Notes under the pieces: generated by a model
What the model was told of the DNA's origin: nothing
Seen by the model: only the letters and a program-made list of their open reading frames with translations
The model's database searches: none
Shown here: positions 8,263-16,712 of the stretch, piece after piece
How positions within the stretch are numbered: position 1 is the first letter of the stretch
How the letters are laid out: each line of letters starts with the position of its first letter
Assembly (NCBI GenBank): GCA_020249285.1
Contig: JADCFX010000016.1
Span: 1-50,204 of the forward strand
Source: Roseomonas sp.
GTDB taxonomy: Bacteria > Pseudomonadota > Alphaproteobacteria > Acetobacterales > Acetobacteraceae
Length of the DNA: 50,204 bases
Direction of reading: 5' to 3'
Position numbers and translations under genes: made by a program

Positions 8263-9369
8263 CTACCAGCCATTCACCCTGTCCCAAACAGCAATCACCT
8301 CATCCCCGCCATCCACCACGTAGTACCGGTCATGCGCGGCGACGGTCAGGCAGGTGTGGTTCGGTGCCACGCGCACCAGGGCGCCGACAGGCAGTTCTGC
8401 GAAAGGTAGCGGACCATCGCCGCGCACTTCGCCATGTTCCTGATGGGTGCGGGTGACGATGGCTTCCCCGAAGCCCCATTTGCCGTGGCGGTCCAGCATG
8501 ACGCCAAAGCCAAGATCCTTCGGCGCGGCTTGTGTGCTGCGATCCTTGGAAAGCGCAATACCGCCCGCATCAATCAGCACCGCATTACGGTCCATTTTGC
8601 GAGATGTCACAGCCGAAAGCACGGTCACCACGATATCTTCCATGGCATGCGTGCCGATCTGCCCCTGGAACAAATCGCCAAACATATAGACGCCAGCGCG
8701 AATATCTGTGATGCCCGCCATGGATTGCCCGTAAAGCGCGGTGGGCGAAGACCCGGCCGAAACCACACGCGGCACAATCCCCATGCCACGCAGCCTTTCA
8801 GCCGCCAGCACCGCGCCGGCGCGTTCTGCTTCCGCCACTTTGTGCATGCCGTCTTCGCTGCGTTCCGCATAGGAATGCCCAGCATGGGTCATGATGCCGG
8901 CGCAACGCACGCCAAGGCGCGTGGCGATTTCCGCCAGCGCCGCTGAATCAGGCGCAATACCGCCGCGACCTTCACCGCAATCCACTTCAATCAGCGTCGG
9001 CAAAATGCCCGGATGCGCAGCGATGGCGCTGGCGACTTCCGGATCATCGGTGATGATCTTCACTTCATTACCCTGCGCATTAATCGCCGCGATGGCATCC
9101 AGCTTTTGCGGCGTGATGCCAACTGCATAAATCTGATCGCGATAGCCGCCACCGGCGAAATAGCGCGCCTCCGCAATCGTGCTGACAGTGATCGGCCCAT
9201 GGTCTGGCGCGGCCAATGCTGCCACGGCCAGGCTTTTCGCGGTTTTCATATGGGGGCGCAGCTTCAAGCCAGGATGCCGCGCCACGGCTTCCGCCATGCG
9301 CGCCAGATTGCGCTTCAGAATGCCAAGTTCCAGTATCAGGCAAGGGGTGGGCAGATCTTCCAGCTTCAT
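8263..9369 (-). CDS. DSD1-family PLP enzyme (D-serine dehydratase / D-3-hydroxyaspartate dehydratase / D-threonine aldolase fold)
   Basis: This 368-residue enzyme has the fold-type III alanine-racemase barrel of the metal-activated D-threonine aldolase/D-serine dehydratase family. The PLP lysine is expected at K42 in LRPHMKTAKS, and the C-terminal metal motif is PNHTC (H338, C340). From memory, D-threonine aldolases bind Mn with His-x-Asp, whereas eukaryotic-type D-serine dehydratase and D-threo-3-hydroxyaspartate dehydratase bind Zn with His-x-Cys. The motif therefore points to a dehydratase that yields a 2-oxo acid and ammonia. The start overlaps the M81 peptidase stop by four bases (9366-9369), so it is third in an operon with ThrC-like and M81 genes. 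The substrate is not provable from sequence. Confidence 0.82.
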   Translation of the reverse strand: MKLEDLPTPCLILELGILKRNLARMAEAVARHPGLKLRPHMKTAKSLAVAALAAPDHGPITVSTIAEARYFAGGGYRDQIYAVGITPQKLDAIAAINAQGNEVKIITDDPEVASAIAAHPGILPTLIEVDCGEGRGGIAPDSAALAEIATRLGVRCAGIMTHAGHSYAERSEDGMHKVAEAERAGAVLAAERLRGMGIVPRVVSAGSSPTALYGQSMAGITDIRAGVYMFGDLFQGQIGTHAMEDIVVTVLSAVTSRKMDRNAVLIDAGGIALSKDRSTQAAPKDLGFGVMLDRHGKWGFGEAIVTRTHQEHGEVRGDGPLPFAELPVGALVRVAPNHTCLTVAAHDRYYVVDGGDEVIAVWDRVNGW

Positions 9370-10871
9370 GGCCAGTGCGCTTCCTTATCAATCGGCAAAA
9401 CAGGTCTTGGCATATGCTTCCAATCGAAGCGCGTTAGAATCGGGGAAGTAAGGCCGGGACAATCCACCTCGATAATCTGTTCATGCTTGAAGAATTCGTC
9501 GAAGCCGCCACGGAAATGCCCGCGAGACTTCACCACTACAGCGCGTGCCTTCCCCACATCCAAGCCGAGATGCTCGAAAAACGCCGGGTCGGCGCATTGC
9601 GTACGGATGGAAATCACTACCACCGTCATGCCGCCTATCTTCAAGGCCGCAGTGGCGCCAAGTGTCATGGCCGTGCCGGCGAAAATGCCGCGCCGGCCAG
9701 TCACGCGGCCATCAGAAAGCACCATCACTTCGGCTTCCGCGCTGAAGGATTTGCTGAAGGGATCATTGGCAGCGACATCGCGGTTGAAACGCGCGGTGAA
9801 GCGCGCGCCCTTGCCAAGACTATGTGCTTGCGCAGCCAAGGCAGGATCATGAATCACGCCCACCAGGCAATTCTGCACGCCGGCGCGGTGGAAGGCTTCC
9901 AGCATCCACATGGTATTGCCGCGCCCGCCGCCGCCCGGATTATCGGCGACATCAGCGAAAGCCAATGGCACCGGGCTATGCAGTGCCTTCTGCGTCGCGT
10001 CTTCAAGTGCCGTCAGATTGGCGGTGAAGCGCCCACGCCTTTCCCAAATGGCGGCAGCCAGCCGATCCGCCAACGCTTCCGCCGCTACCTGATCTGTCGC
10101 CGTGATGATCACCGCCATGCCGTTGAAAGGCGTGTCGCCATAGGCAAAGCCGCCCATGATGGAGACATTGGCAATGCGCTTCTCTTGCGCCGCCCATTCC
10201 TGACCGAGGTTGATCACCTCGGCATAAGGTCCCTGCGCCGTCAGCATGGAAACGGTGGGCGCCACAATCGGCAAGCGGCGGAAGGCGCGATGGAAACGCT
10301 CACCGGCCAAAAGGCGGCGCATCAGCCCGGCACTTTCCGCGCCACGTTCGCGCATATCCAGATGCGGGTTGGTGCGATAGCCAACAAAGGCATCGGTCAA
10401 CGCCACCATACGATCCGAAACATTCGCATGCAGATCGTAGGAACAGACCAGCGGCACATCGCCCAAGATGTCCCGAATCAGCGCTTGCAAACAGCCTTCC
10501 GGGTCAAGATCAGCGGTCGCCAAGCCCGCGCCATGCAGCACGCAATAAACGCCATCCACACGGGTTTTCAGCGCTATCAGCCCTTCGCGCCATTGCTGCA
10601 TGAAACCATCGAAAACGGATTGCTCCACCGGGCCATTTGGTTCCGCCATGGCCAGCAGAATGGGGCAGGGTTCCCAAGCGCCGCTGGCATCCATGGCGGT
10701 GACAAAGCCCGGCATTTCACCGAGTGCCGCAGGGGCGGCGGAACGCGCATCGGCCACAATGTTATCGCCGGCAATCAGGCAACGCGTTTCAAAATCCCGC
10801 AATGTCGCTGGTGGTGCAAAGCGGTTGCATTCAATGGAAAAGCCCAAAAGGGCAATGCGCGGCCCGGCCAT
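9366..10871 (-). CDS. M81 family metallopeptidase (MlrC-like)
   Basis: A 501-residue protein of the M81/MlrC family, zinc-dependent hydrolases named for the enzyme that cleaves linearised microcystin. Most members have unknown natural substrates. Predicted zinc ligands are D146 and H148 in YDLHANVS and H170 in GYRTNPHLDM. The C-terminal MlrC domain shows ADNPGGGGRGNT. There is no signal peptide, so it should be cytoplasmic. Its ATG shares one base with the stop of the ThrC-like gene (TAATG at 10869-10873), and its stop overlaps the DSD1 gene by four bases, so the three are translationally coupled. Context suggests it cleaves an amide or peptide that releases a hydroxy-amino acid for its neighbours, which is inference. 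Confidence 0.85.
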   Translation of the reverse strand: MAGPRIALLGFSIECNRFAPPATLRDFETRCLIAGDNIVADARSAAPAALGEMPGFVTAMDASGAWEPCPILLAMAEPNGPVEQSVFDGFMQQWREGLIALKTRVDGVYCVLHGAGLATADLDPEGCLQALIRDILGDVPLVCSYDLHANVSDRMVALTDAFVGYRTNPHLDMRERGAESAGLMRRLLAGERFHRAFRRLPIVAPTVSMLTAQGPYAEVINLGQEWAAQEKRIANVSIMGGFAYGDTPFNGMAVIITATDQVAAEALADRLAAAIWERRGRFTANLTALEDATQKALHSPVPLAFADVADNPGGGGRGNTMWMLEAFHRAGVQNCLVGVIHDPALAAQAHSLGKGARFTARFNRDVAANDPFSKSFSAEAEVMVLSDGRVTGRRGIFAGTAMTLGATAALKIGGMTVVVISIRTQCADPAFFEHLGLDVGKARAVVVKSRGHFRGGFDEFFKHEQIIEVDCPGLTSPILTRFDWKHMPRPVLPIDKEAHWP

Positions 10872-11995
10872 TAGATGGCTACTCCCAAAAGTTCTGCGAT
10901 GCGCGGGGTGGATTTCAGCCCCGTGCCGGTCAGCACCACCACGGTGGTTTCATCGGCGCGAATGGTGCCGGCTTGCAGCAATTTCACGAAAGCTGCTGCT
11001 GCTTGCGCACAGGTGGGTTCAACGTAAATGCCGGTGCGTGCCAAATCCAGCGTCGCGGCGGCAATCTCTGCCTCACTCAACATCACCGCACCACCCTGGC
11101 TTTCTTGCAGTACAGCCAGCACTTCCGGCGTGCGGATGGGCTGCGCAATCGCGGTGCCTTCCGCAATGGTCGGCACAGCGGCCACGGCGGGCTGCTTCAG
11201 GAAGGCGCGCGCAATCGGCGCACAATTTTCCGGCTGAGCGGCGAAAATGCGTGGCAGTTTCTTGATTTCCCCCGCACGCTGCAATTCAGCAAAACCAATG
11301 CCGCAGCCGAGCACATTCGAACCCGCGCCGCAGGGCACAATCACATTATCGGGTGCGACAAAACCCAAATCCTCCCATAATTCATAGGCCAGGGTTTTCG
11401 TGCCATGCAGGAAAAAGGGGTGCCAATTATGGCTCGCGTAGAAGATATCAGCAGCCTGGCGCAACGCTTCATCCGCGCAATCCTGCCGGCTGCCTGGCAC
11501 CAATTCAATCTCGGCGCCCGAGGCACGCGATTGCACGGTCTTGGCCGGGGATGTTGAAGCCGGCACCAAAATCTTCGCCCGCATCCCCCCCGCCGCGGCA
11601 TAGGCCGCCACCGCCGCGCCACCATTGCCAGAAGAATCTTCCAACACATGCGCCACACCTTGCGCGCGCAGCAGGGACAGCATCACCGATGCACCGCGAT
11701 CCTTGAAGGACCCGGTCGGCATGAACCATTCGCATTTGACCAAAGCGGAGGCACCGCCAAGCACGCGCGGCACCAGCGGCGAACAGCCCTCACCCATGGT
11801 AATCGGGTCATCCGGCGCGAAAGGCAGCGCCGCGCTATAGCGCCAGAGCGAACGATCCTCACTACGGATGGCCGCGCGGGTAATGCCGGGCAGCGGCGTC
11901 AACATCAGGGGGGATTGGCCGTCACCACACCAGCGCGGCGTGGCAAGCGGATAGGTGGCCCCGCTGCGGGGGTCCAGATAGGTGATCTCGGTCAT
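10871..11995 (-). CDS. threonine-synthase-like PLP enzyme
   Basis: A 374-residue fold-type II PLP protein. The lysine motif is PTGSFKDRGA (K98), preceded by a substrate segment GEGCSPL. The phosphate-binding glycine loop is SSGNGGAAVAAYAAAGG, and GTG near the C-terminus contacts the cofactor. The match is to the threonine synthase group, which converts O-phosphohomoserine to threonine, but several related lyases and beta-replacing enzymes look alike. The ATG at 11993-11995 was chosen because the N-terminus MTEITYLDPRSG is the usual one, and further extension would run into the divergent M20 gene. First gene of the operon with M81 and DSD1. Such company suggests a catabolic rather than biosynthetic role, so I give no symbol. 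Confidence 0.8.
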   Translation of the reverse strand: MTEITYLDPRSGATYPLATPRWCGDGQSPLMLTPLPGITRAAIRSEDRSLWRYSAALPFAPDDPITMGEGCSPLVPRVLGGASALVKCEWFMPTGSFKDRGASVMLSLLRAQGVAHVLEDSSGNGGAAVAAYAAAGGMRAKILVPASTSPAKTVQSRASGAEIELVPGSRQDCADEALRQAADIFYASHNWHPFFLHGTKTLAYELWEDLGFVAPDNVIVPCGAGSNVLGCGIGFAELQRAGEIKKLPRIFAAQPENCAPIARAFLKQPAVAAVPTIAEGTAIAQPIRTPEVLAVLQESQGGAVMLSEAEIAAATLDLARTGIYVEPTCAQAAAAFVKLLQAGTIRADETTVVVLTGTGLKSTPRIAELLGVAI

Positions 11996-12044
11996 AACCC
12001 TAACCTCGCTTGCCCTGCGCCACGCCGCAAGGGATGCTGGGGCC

Positions 12045-13151
12045 ATGAGCAATGACGCCGAAGCCGTGACACGCCTGGCCGCCGATCTGGTGGCGATTGA
12101 TAGCCGTTCTTCGGTCTCCAACCTGACCGTGGCTGATAGGATCGAAGCCGAATTGGCGGGTTTTGAGATCGAACGCCTGGATTACACAGACCCGCAAGGG
12201 GTGGCGAAGCGCGCGCTGGTCGCGCATCGTGGCCCGCGCGGCGGTTATGCGCTGTCAGGCCATATGGATACGGTGCCGGAAACAAGCTGGACAGACCCGC
12301 CCTGGACACCGCGCATCATGGATGGCGTGCTGCACGGCCTGGGCAGCGTAGATATGAAGGGGCCGGTCGCGGCCTGCATCATCGCCGCGCGCGGCCTGCC
12401 AGCGCATGTGCCGGCAACGCTGCTGCTGACGGCGGATGAGGAAACCAGCAAGCAGGGCGCGCGCATCATCGCCGCGCGATCAAAGCTTGCGGCATCGCTT
12501 GGCTTGCAGGGGATTGTAGTGGCGGAACCAACGGCGCTGGCGCCGGTGCGTGGGCATCGCAGCCATATCGAATACACGGCCATCGCGCGGGGTGAGCAGG
12601 CGCATTCTTCCACCGGCAAGGGGCTGAATGCGAATTGGGCGCTGATTCCCTTCATGGTCGAAATGAAAGCCATTTACGAAAAGCTGCGCTTCGATCCTGC
12701 CTATCATGATGCGGCTTACGACCCGCCCTTCTCCGATTTCAATATGGTGATTGATAATCATGGCACGGCGGAGAATGTGACCGTGGCGCAGGCAACGGTG
12801 CGGATAAAGTTCCGCCGCAGCCGGCGCATTGATGTGAGTGGCATTGAAGCCGCGGTGCAGGCAGCAGCGAAGCGCGCCGGGTTGGAATTGACCGAAAGGC
12901 GCGAAGGAACGCCGCCGGAATTGGCGCTTGATCATCCGTTGATTCAATTGACGGTCAACATTACCGGCAAGCCCGCCGCCACCGCGCCCTATGGCACCGA
13001 TGCCAGCGAATTGCAGGATATCGCGCCCTGTGTGATTTTGGGCCCCGGCACCATCGCCACCGCCCATACGCCGCGCGAATGCGTGGCCTTGGCCGATTTG
13101 GCGGCGGCGGTGCCGATCTTCCGGCGGGTTCTTTCCGCCGGCCTTGCTTGA
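12045..13151 (+). CDS. M20 family metallopeptidase (ArgE/DapE/carboxypeptidase G2 type)
   Basis: A 368-residue di-zinc amidohydrolase. Ligands and catalytic residues are visible: H73 and D75 in LSGHMDTVPE, bridging D103 in GLGSVDMKGP, catalytic E132 and ligand E133 in TADEETSKQG, and a late histidine in TAHTPRE. The family removes acyl groups or C-terminal residues from amino-acid derivatives. The ATG at 12045 has a GGGG-rich stretch just upstream and only 49 bases separate it from the divergent threonine-synthase-like gene, so the two operons probably share a promoter region. The exact substrate (acyl-ornithine, succinyl-diaminopimelate or another amide) is not determined. Linkage to the M81/DSD1 operon favours peptide or amide catabolism. 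Confidence 0.85.
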   Translation: MSNDAEAVTRLAADLVAIDSRSSVSNLTVADRIEAELAGFEIERLDYTDPQGVAKRALVAHRGPRGGYALSGHMDTVPETSWTDPPWTPRIMDGVLHGLGSVDMKGPVAACIIAARGLPAHVPATLLLTADEETSKQGARIIAARSKLAASLGLQGIVVAEPTALAPVRGHRSHIEYTAIARGEQAHSSTGKGLNANWALIPFMVEMKAIYEKLRFDPAYHDAAYDPPFSDFNMVIDNHGTAENVTVAQATVRIKFRRSRRIDVSGIEAAVQAAAKRAGLELTERREGTPPELALDHPLIQLTVNITGKPAATAPYGTDASELQDIAPCVILGPGTIATAHTPRECVALADLAAAVPIFRRVLSAGLA

Positions 13152-13164
13152 AGGAGCATCAGCC

Positions 13165-13998
13165 ATGTTGCGCAGCATTCTTCTGGCCCTTGATGATACG
13201 CCCGGCGCAATTGCCGCGCGGGATTATGCGCTCGCACTCGTGCGCCATACGGGTGCGGCGCTGACTGCCGCCATCATCCTGGACAAACCCGGGCTGGGCG
13301 ATGCGCATGAGGCCGTGCCGCCAGGTGCCGCCGCCTTCAAGGAAAGGCGCGATGCGGCTTTGCTGCAAAAGGCTCAAGCAGCGGCGGAAGAAGCTCTGGC
13401 AGGCTTGCGCGACGCCGCGGCGGGGCAGCCCTTCGCCGTGGAAACCCTGGAAGCCGCGCCAGCCGATGCGCTGCTGGCTGCCGGTGGCGCGCATGATGTT
13501 CTGATTGTTGGGCGCGATTCCACCCTGGGCCGGGAAGAAGCGGATGATGGGCTTTCGCCCACCATCGAAACGCTGCTGCGTGACCGCACCCGCCCCTTAT
13601 TGGTGGTACCGCCTGGCGCCGCCTTCGATCCTGCGGCGGCATCGCTGATTGCCTATGATGGCTCGGCGGGGGCCATGCGCGCGGTGCAGCTTTTTGCGTT
13701 GCTCGGGCTTGGGCAAAACGGCGCCACAGTGCTGAGTGTCTCAGAGGATGAAGCACAAGCCGCAGCACTTGCCGGCATGGCGGCGGGCTTCCTGCAACGC
13801 CATGATGTGGCGGCCAAGCCCTTGCCGGTGATTGGCACGCATCCGGTGGAAGCGCTTTTGGCGGAGGCGGCTTCCATGCCGGCACGTATGCTGGTGATGG
13901 GCGCGTTTGAACATACGGGGCTACGCGCCCTATTCACCGGTTCCGCCACCAAGCACTTGCTGCGCCGCGCACCCTGCGCGATTTTCGCCGCGCATTGA
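13165..13998 (+). CDS. universal stress protein, two UspA domains
   Basis: A 277-residue protein with two tandem Usp folds. The first starts MLRSILLALDDTP and carries VGRDSTLG. The second starts near LIAYDGSAGAM and ends with a nucleotide-binding-like segment MGAFEHTGLRALFTGSAT. Double-domain Usp proteins bind ATP or act in stress adaptation in the cytoplasm. The ATG at 13165 has an AAGGAG site at 13151-13156, well spaced. It follows the M20 gene by 13 bases and is probably co-transcribed with it. The first domain's ATP loop is less canonical than the second. It ends 10 bases before the convergent opgH-like gene. Confidence 0.85.
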   Translation: MLRSILLALDDTPGAIAARDYALALVRHTGAALTAAIILDKPGLGDAHEAVPPGAAAFKERRDAALLQKAQAAAEEALAGLRDAAAGQPFAVETLEAAPADALLAAGGAHDVLIVGRDSTLGREEADDGLSPTIETLLRDRTRPLLVVPPGAAFDPAAASLIAYDGSAGAMRAVQLFALLGLGQNGATVLSVSEDEAQAAALAGMAAGFLQRHDVAAKPLPVIGTHPVEALLAEAASMPARMLVMGAFEHTGLRALFTGSATKHLLRRAPCAIFAAH

Positions 13999-14008
13999 GC
14001 GAGAGAGC

Positions 14009-15676
14009 TTAGCGCGGTAATTCCTCAGGCAACGCGCAAACCCGCTGCGCCACCAGCCAGGCGGAAAAGCGCGGATTGGCTGTCAGCATCGCGAAGGGAA
14101 TGACGCCAAGCAGGCTGATCAGGACTGGTGCCGCAATCAGTAGCGCGGTGAGGGACACCGCCGCGAATACAAAGCTCAGCGCCAATCCTGCCAGCGTCGG
14201 CGCCCAGAATTGCTTGAGCGCATCCGCAAAGCTGATACCGCGTTCGCTGCGATTTTGGGGGGCCCAACCCACGCGCATGCCAAAGGGCAGCACCAGCAGA
14301 AACAGGCATTGGCTCATCAGCCGCGCGGGTTCCATGAAGGCGGTGAAGACCATTTCGGCCAAAGCACCGCGCAGGAATTGCGCGCGCCCGCCGTAGCGCG
14401 CGGCAAGATCGGGTTTCAGTAAAACCTCGGCATAGCCGACAAGCTTCGCGGCGTAATGGCAGCACCAGCCGGCAAAAAGCAGCGCAAGCAAGGCGCCAAT
14501 TGGCGTAGTATCGCCCCCTCCGCCAAGGCCATTCCAGGCGGCTAGCAACAGGATTACGACATAAAAGGGCGCGCTCAGGAACAGCAGAATCGCCTGGATC
14601 AATTGCCAGCGCGCCATCGGGGTCAGGCCCGGCAGGCGGAGCAGCGCCAGATACTGCATATTGCCCGCGGCCCAGCGCAGATCGCGCGTGATGAAATCAC
14701 TATAGCTCGGCGGATTGCCTTCGCTGCTGCCGGCATCATCGGGCAGCACGCGCACCTTCCAGCCAGCGGCATGCAGGCGCGTTGCCTCTACCTGATCATG
14801 AGACAGGATATGCGACCCATCAGGCAGGGTTTCCAACCGCGCATGGGTGCGAAAGGGCGCGATTCGGATGACGGCGTTATGGCCCCAATAGGGCCCCTCA
14901 TCACCCTGCCACCAGGCTTGCCCGGTCGCCCAAGCGCGCATGCCGTGGCGCATGCCGAATTGAAACAGGCGCGGAAAACCCGCAGTCGTGGGCCTGCCGT
15001 GAATAAGCTGTTGCAGAATCGCGAGTTTCGGATCCGCTTCCATGCAAGCCACAAGGCGCAGCACTGCATCCGCGGTCATTTCTGAATCGGCATCAAGGCA
15101 CAACATGAAGTCATGCCCGCCCGCGTGATGGTCCAGAAACTCCATCACATTGCCGGATTTGAAGCCGGTATTTTGCGCACGGCGCCGGTAATGCGTCGCG
15201 ATGGGCTGCGCGGCGGCAAAAGCGCGGCAGGCTTCCTCTTCGGCGCTGGCTTCGGTGCCTTCGGGCGTATCAGACAGGAACCAGAGCGAGAAACGATCCG
15301 CCGCGCCGGCAGCCGCCAATCCCGCCAGCAAACGTGCAAGTGGCGGCAGCACCAGCGCCATGTCTTCGCGCCGGATACAAATGGCAATCGCGGTGCGGGC
15401 TTGCGGCAAGCCAGTACGCGCAGCGGCAAGCGCCGGCAGCACGGCGGCGGCGGGGTCGCGCGCAAACAGCAGAATGCCTAGCCCGATCAGCGCATTGCCT
15501 GCCGAAAGCGCCGCCCAAGGCAAAGTCCCCGCGATGCAGACCAGAATCAGGATTTCCGCCACCGTCCAGCCGCCCGGCGCCAGCGTGGCCCAGGCAAGCC
15601 AAAACAACCCGGCCATGATGGCGCTGGCCAGGGCCAGAAAAGCGATGCGTCGCGTCAGGATCGGCGCTTTGGTCAC
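14009..15676 (-). CDS. OpgH/MdoH-like glucan glucosyltransferase, short form
   Basis: A 555-residue inner-membrane family 2 glycosyltransferase of the OpgH type, which builds the beta-1,2-glucan backbone of osmoregulated periplasmic glucans from UDP-glucose. Visible features are two N-terminal membrane segments (about 10-30 and 38-70), the RRRAQNTGFKSGN loop, the DAD motif LCLDADSEM (D195, D197), SHDQVEA, the RDLRWAAGN box, and several C-terminal membrane segments. E. coli OpgH is much longer (about 847 residues), mainly because of N-terminal parts missing here. The start is GTG at 15674-15676, since an in-frame TAA lies four codons upstream. That GTG falls in a perfect inverted repeat. No opgG partner is adjacent. 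Confidence 0.85.
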   Translation of the reverse strand: MTKAPILTRRIAFLALASAIMAGLFWLAWATLAPGGWTVAEILILVCIAGTLPWAALSAGNALIGLGILLFARDPAAAVLPALAAARTGLPQARTAIAICIRREDMALVLPPLARLLAGLAAAGAADRFSLWFLSDTPEGTEASAEEEACRAFAAAQPIATHYRRRAQNTGFKSGNVMEFLDHHAGGHDFMLCLDADSEMTADAVLRLVACMEADPKLAILQQLIHGRPTTAGFPRLFQFGMRHGMRAWATGQAWWQGDEGPYWGHNAVIRIAPFRTHARLETLPDGSHILSHDQVEATRLHAAGWKVRVLPDDAGSSEGNPPSYSDFITRDLRWAAGNMQYLALLRLPGLTPMARWQLIQAILLFLSAPFYVVILLLAAWNGLGGGGDTTPIGALLALLFAGWCCHYAAKLVGYAEVLLKPDLAARYGGRAQFLRGALAEMVFTAFMEPARLMSQCLFLLVLPFGMRVGWAPQNRSERGISFADALKQFWAPTLAGLALSFVFAAVSLTALLIAAPVLISLLGVIPFAMLTANPRFSAWLVAQRVCALPEELPR

Positions 15677-15702
15677 AGCGCCCGCTTATGCCGTGACCAA
15701 AG
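15667..15702. promoter_or_regulatory. perfect 10-bp inverted repeat containing the opgH-like start codon
   Basis: CTTTGGTCAC (15667-15676) and GTGACCAAAG (15693-15702) are exact inverted arms with a 16-base spacer. On the minus strand the downstream arm begins with the GTG start codon, and the spacer holds the only purine-rich stretch (GCGGG) that could serve as ribosome site. It may be an operator or an mRNA hairpin that hides the start. Confidence 0.45.
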
Positions 15703-15726
15703 AGGTTTGGCGATACGTCGCGGGCG

Positions 15727-16698
15727 TCAGTCTATCTGCGCCCCGGAAGCGCGCACTACGGGCGCCCAGATTTCAACCTCTCGGCGCATGAAGGCGTCAT
15801 ATTCCGCCGGGCCAAGCGGCCAGGGTTCCGCGCCGTAATCACGCACGCGCTGGGCGATGGCGGGATCATTAAGTGCCGCGACAATCTCTGCCCCCAGCCT
15901 TTCGCGAATGGCCGCCGGCACGCCGGCCGGGGCGGTGATGCCATACCAGGAAGCGACATCGAAATTTGGCACGCCCTGTTCTTCCAGGCTTGGCACTTCC
16001 GGCATGGTGCTGGAACGCTTTGCGGTCGAAACGCCAAGCGCCTTCAACAAGCCACCCAGAACCTGCTGGCGTGATGCCGGCGCGTTATCAATCGCGAAAA
16101 GTGTTTCGCCATTCATCACGGCCGCCATGGAAGGCGCGGTGCCGCGATAGGGCACATGCGTCACCTCAAACCCCATGCGCATGCCAAACAGCAGCCCGGA
16201 AAGATGCGAAGACGTGCCCGACCCGGCCGAGGAAAAATTCGCCCGCGCCGGATTGGCCTTGCAGAAAGCCACCAATTCCGCGACGGATTTGATCGGGCTA
16301 TCGCCCTTGATGATCAGCACATTCGGCATGGCGGCGATGCGCGCCACCCCTGGCAAATCCTTGAGTGGATCAAAGGAAAGCCGCCGATAAAGCGTCGGCC
16401 CAATCCCGTGGGACGCGATGTGATTAACGTAAAAGGTATAGCCCTCCGGCGCCGCCCGTGCGGTGACTTCCGCCCCCACCATGCCGCCCGCCCCTGGGCG
16501 CGGGTCTATGATCATCGGCTGGCCCAGCCTTTCGCGCAGCCGGTTTTCCATCATGCGCAGAAAGATATCGGAAACCCCGCCTGCCGCGCCGCCAATCACG
16601 AAGCGCAGCGGCTTATCCGGCCAGGTGCCCTGCGCCTTCACTGCCGGTGCCGCCAAAAGCACCGCCCCAGCCGCAATCATGCTTCTGCGCGTGATCAT
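15727..16698 (-). CDS. TTT/Bug-family substrate-binding protein (third in window)
   Basis: A 323-residue periplasmic receptor of the Bug family. The signal peptide starts MITRRSMIAAGAVLLAAP with a likely cut after VKAQG. Family segments follow: WPDKPLRFVIGG, DPRPGAGG, VPYRGTAPSM and SWYGITAPAG. The ATG at 16696-16698 has GGAAAGAG directly upstream. No TctAB genes are near, so it either works with transporter subunits encoded elsewhere or serves a sensor. It lies between the OpgH-like gene and the ChvG-like kinase, with an inverted repeat upstream that may control it. Which ligand it binds is unknown. Confidence 0.88.
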   Translation of the reverse strand: MITRRSMIAAGAVLLAAPAVKAQGTWPDKPLRFVIGGAAGGVSDIFLRMMENRLRERLGQPMIIDPRPGAGGMVGAEVTARAAPEGYTFYVNHIASHGIGPTLYRRLSFDPLKDLPGVARIAAMPNVLIIKGDSPIKSVAELVAFCKANPARANFSSAGSGTSSHLSGLLFGMRMGFEVTHVPYRGTAPSMAAVMNGETLFAIDNAPASRQQVLGGLLKALGVSTAKRSSTMPEVPSLEEQGVPNFDVASWYGITAPAGVPAAIRERLGAEIVAALNDPAIAQRVRDYGAEPWPLGPAEYDAFMRREVEIWAPVVRASGAQID

Positions 16699-16712
16699 CT
16701 CTTTCCCCCCGT

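Noticed and set aside
8201..8287. Upstream extension of the ArsR-ArsC frame
   Set aside because: It would place 29 non-conserved residues before the HTH domain, cross the operator palindrome and overlap the upstream gene's end.
9483..10874. Long open frame on the plus strand (463 codons) opposite the M81 peptidase
   Set aside because: It is antisense to a clear family member. Its product is rich in R, H, Q and A with no fold pattern, as expected for shadow frames in GC-rich DNA.
11996..12121. Upstream extension of the threonine-synthase-like frame
   Set aside because: It would overlap the divergent M20 gene and lacks similarity to family N-termini. The ATG at 11995 gives the standard start.
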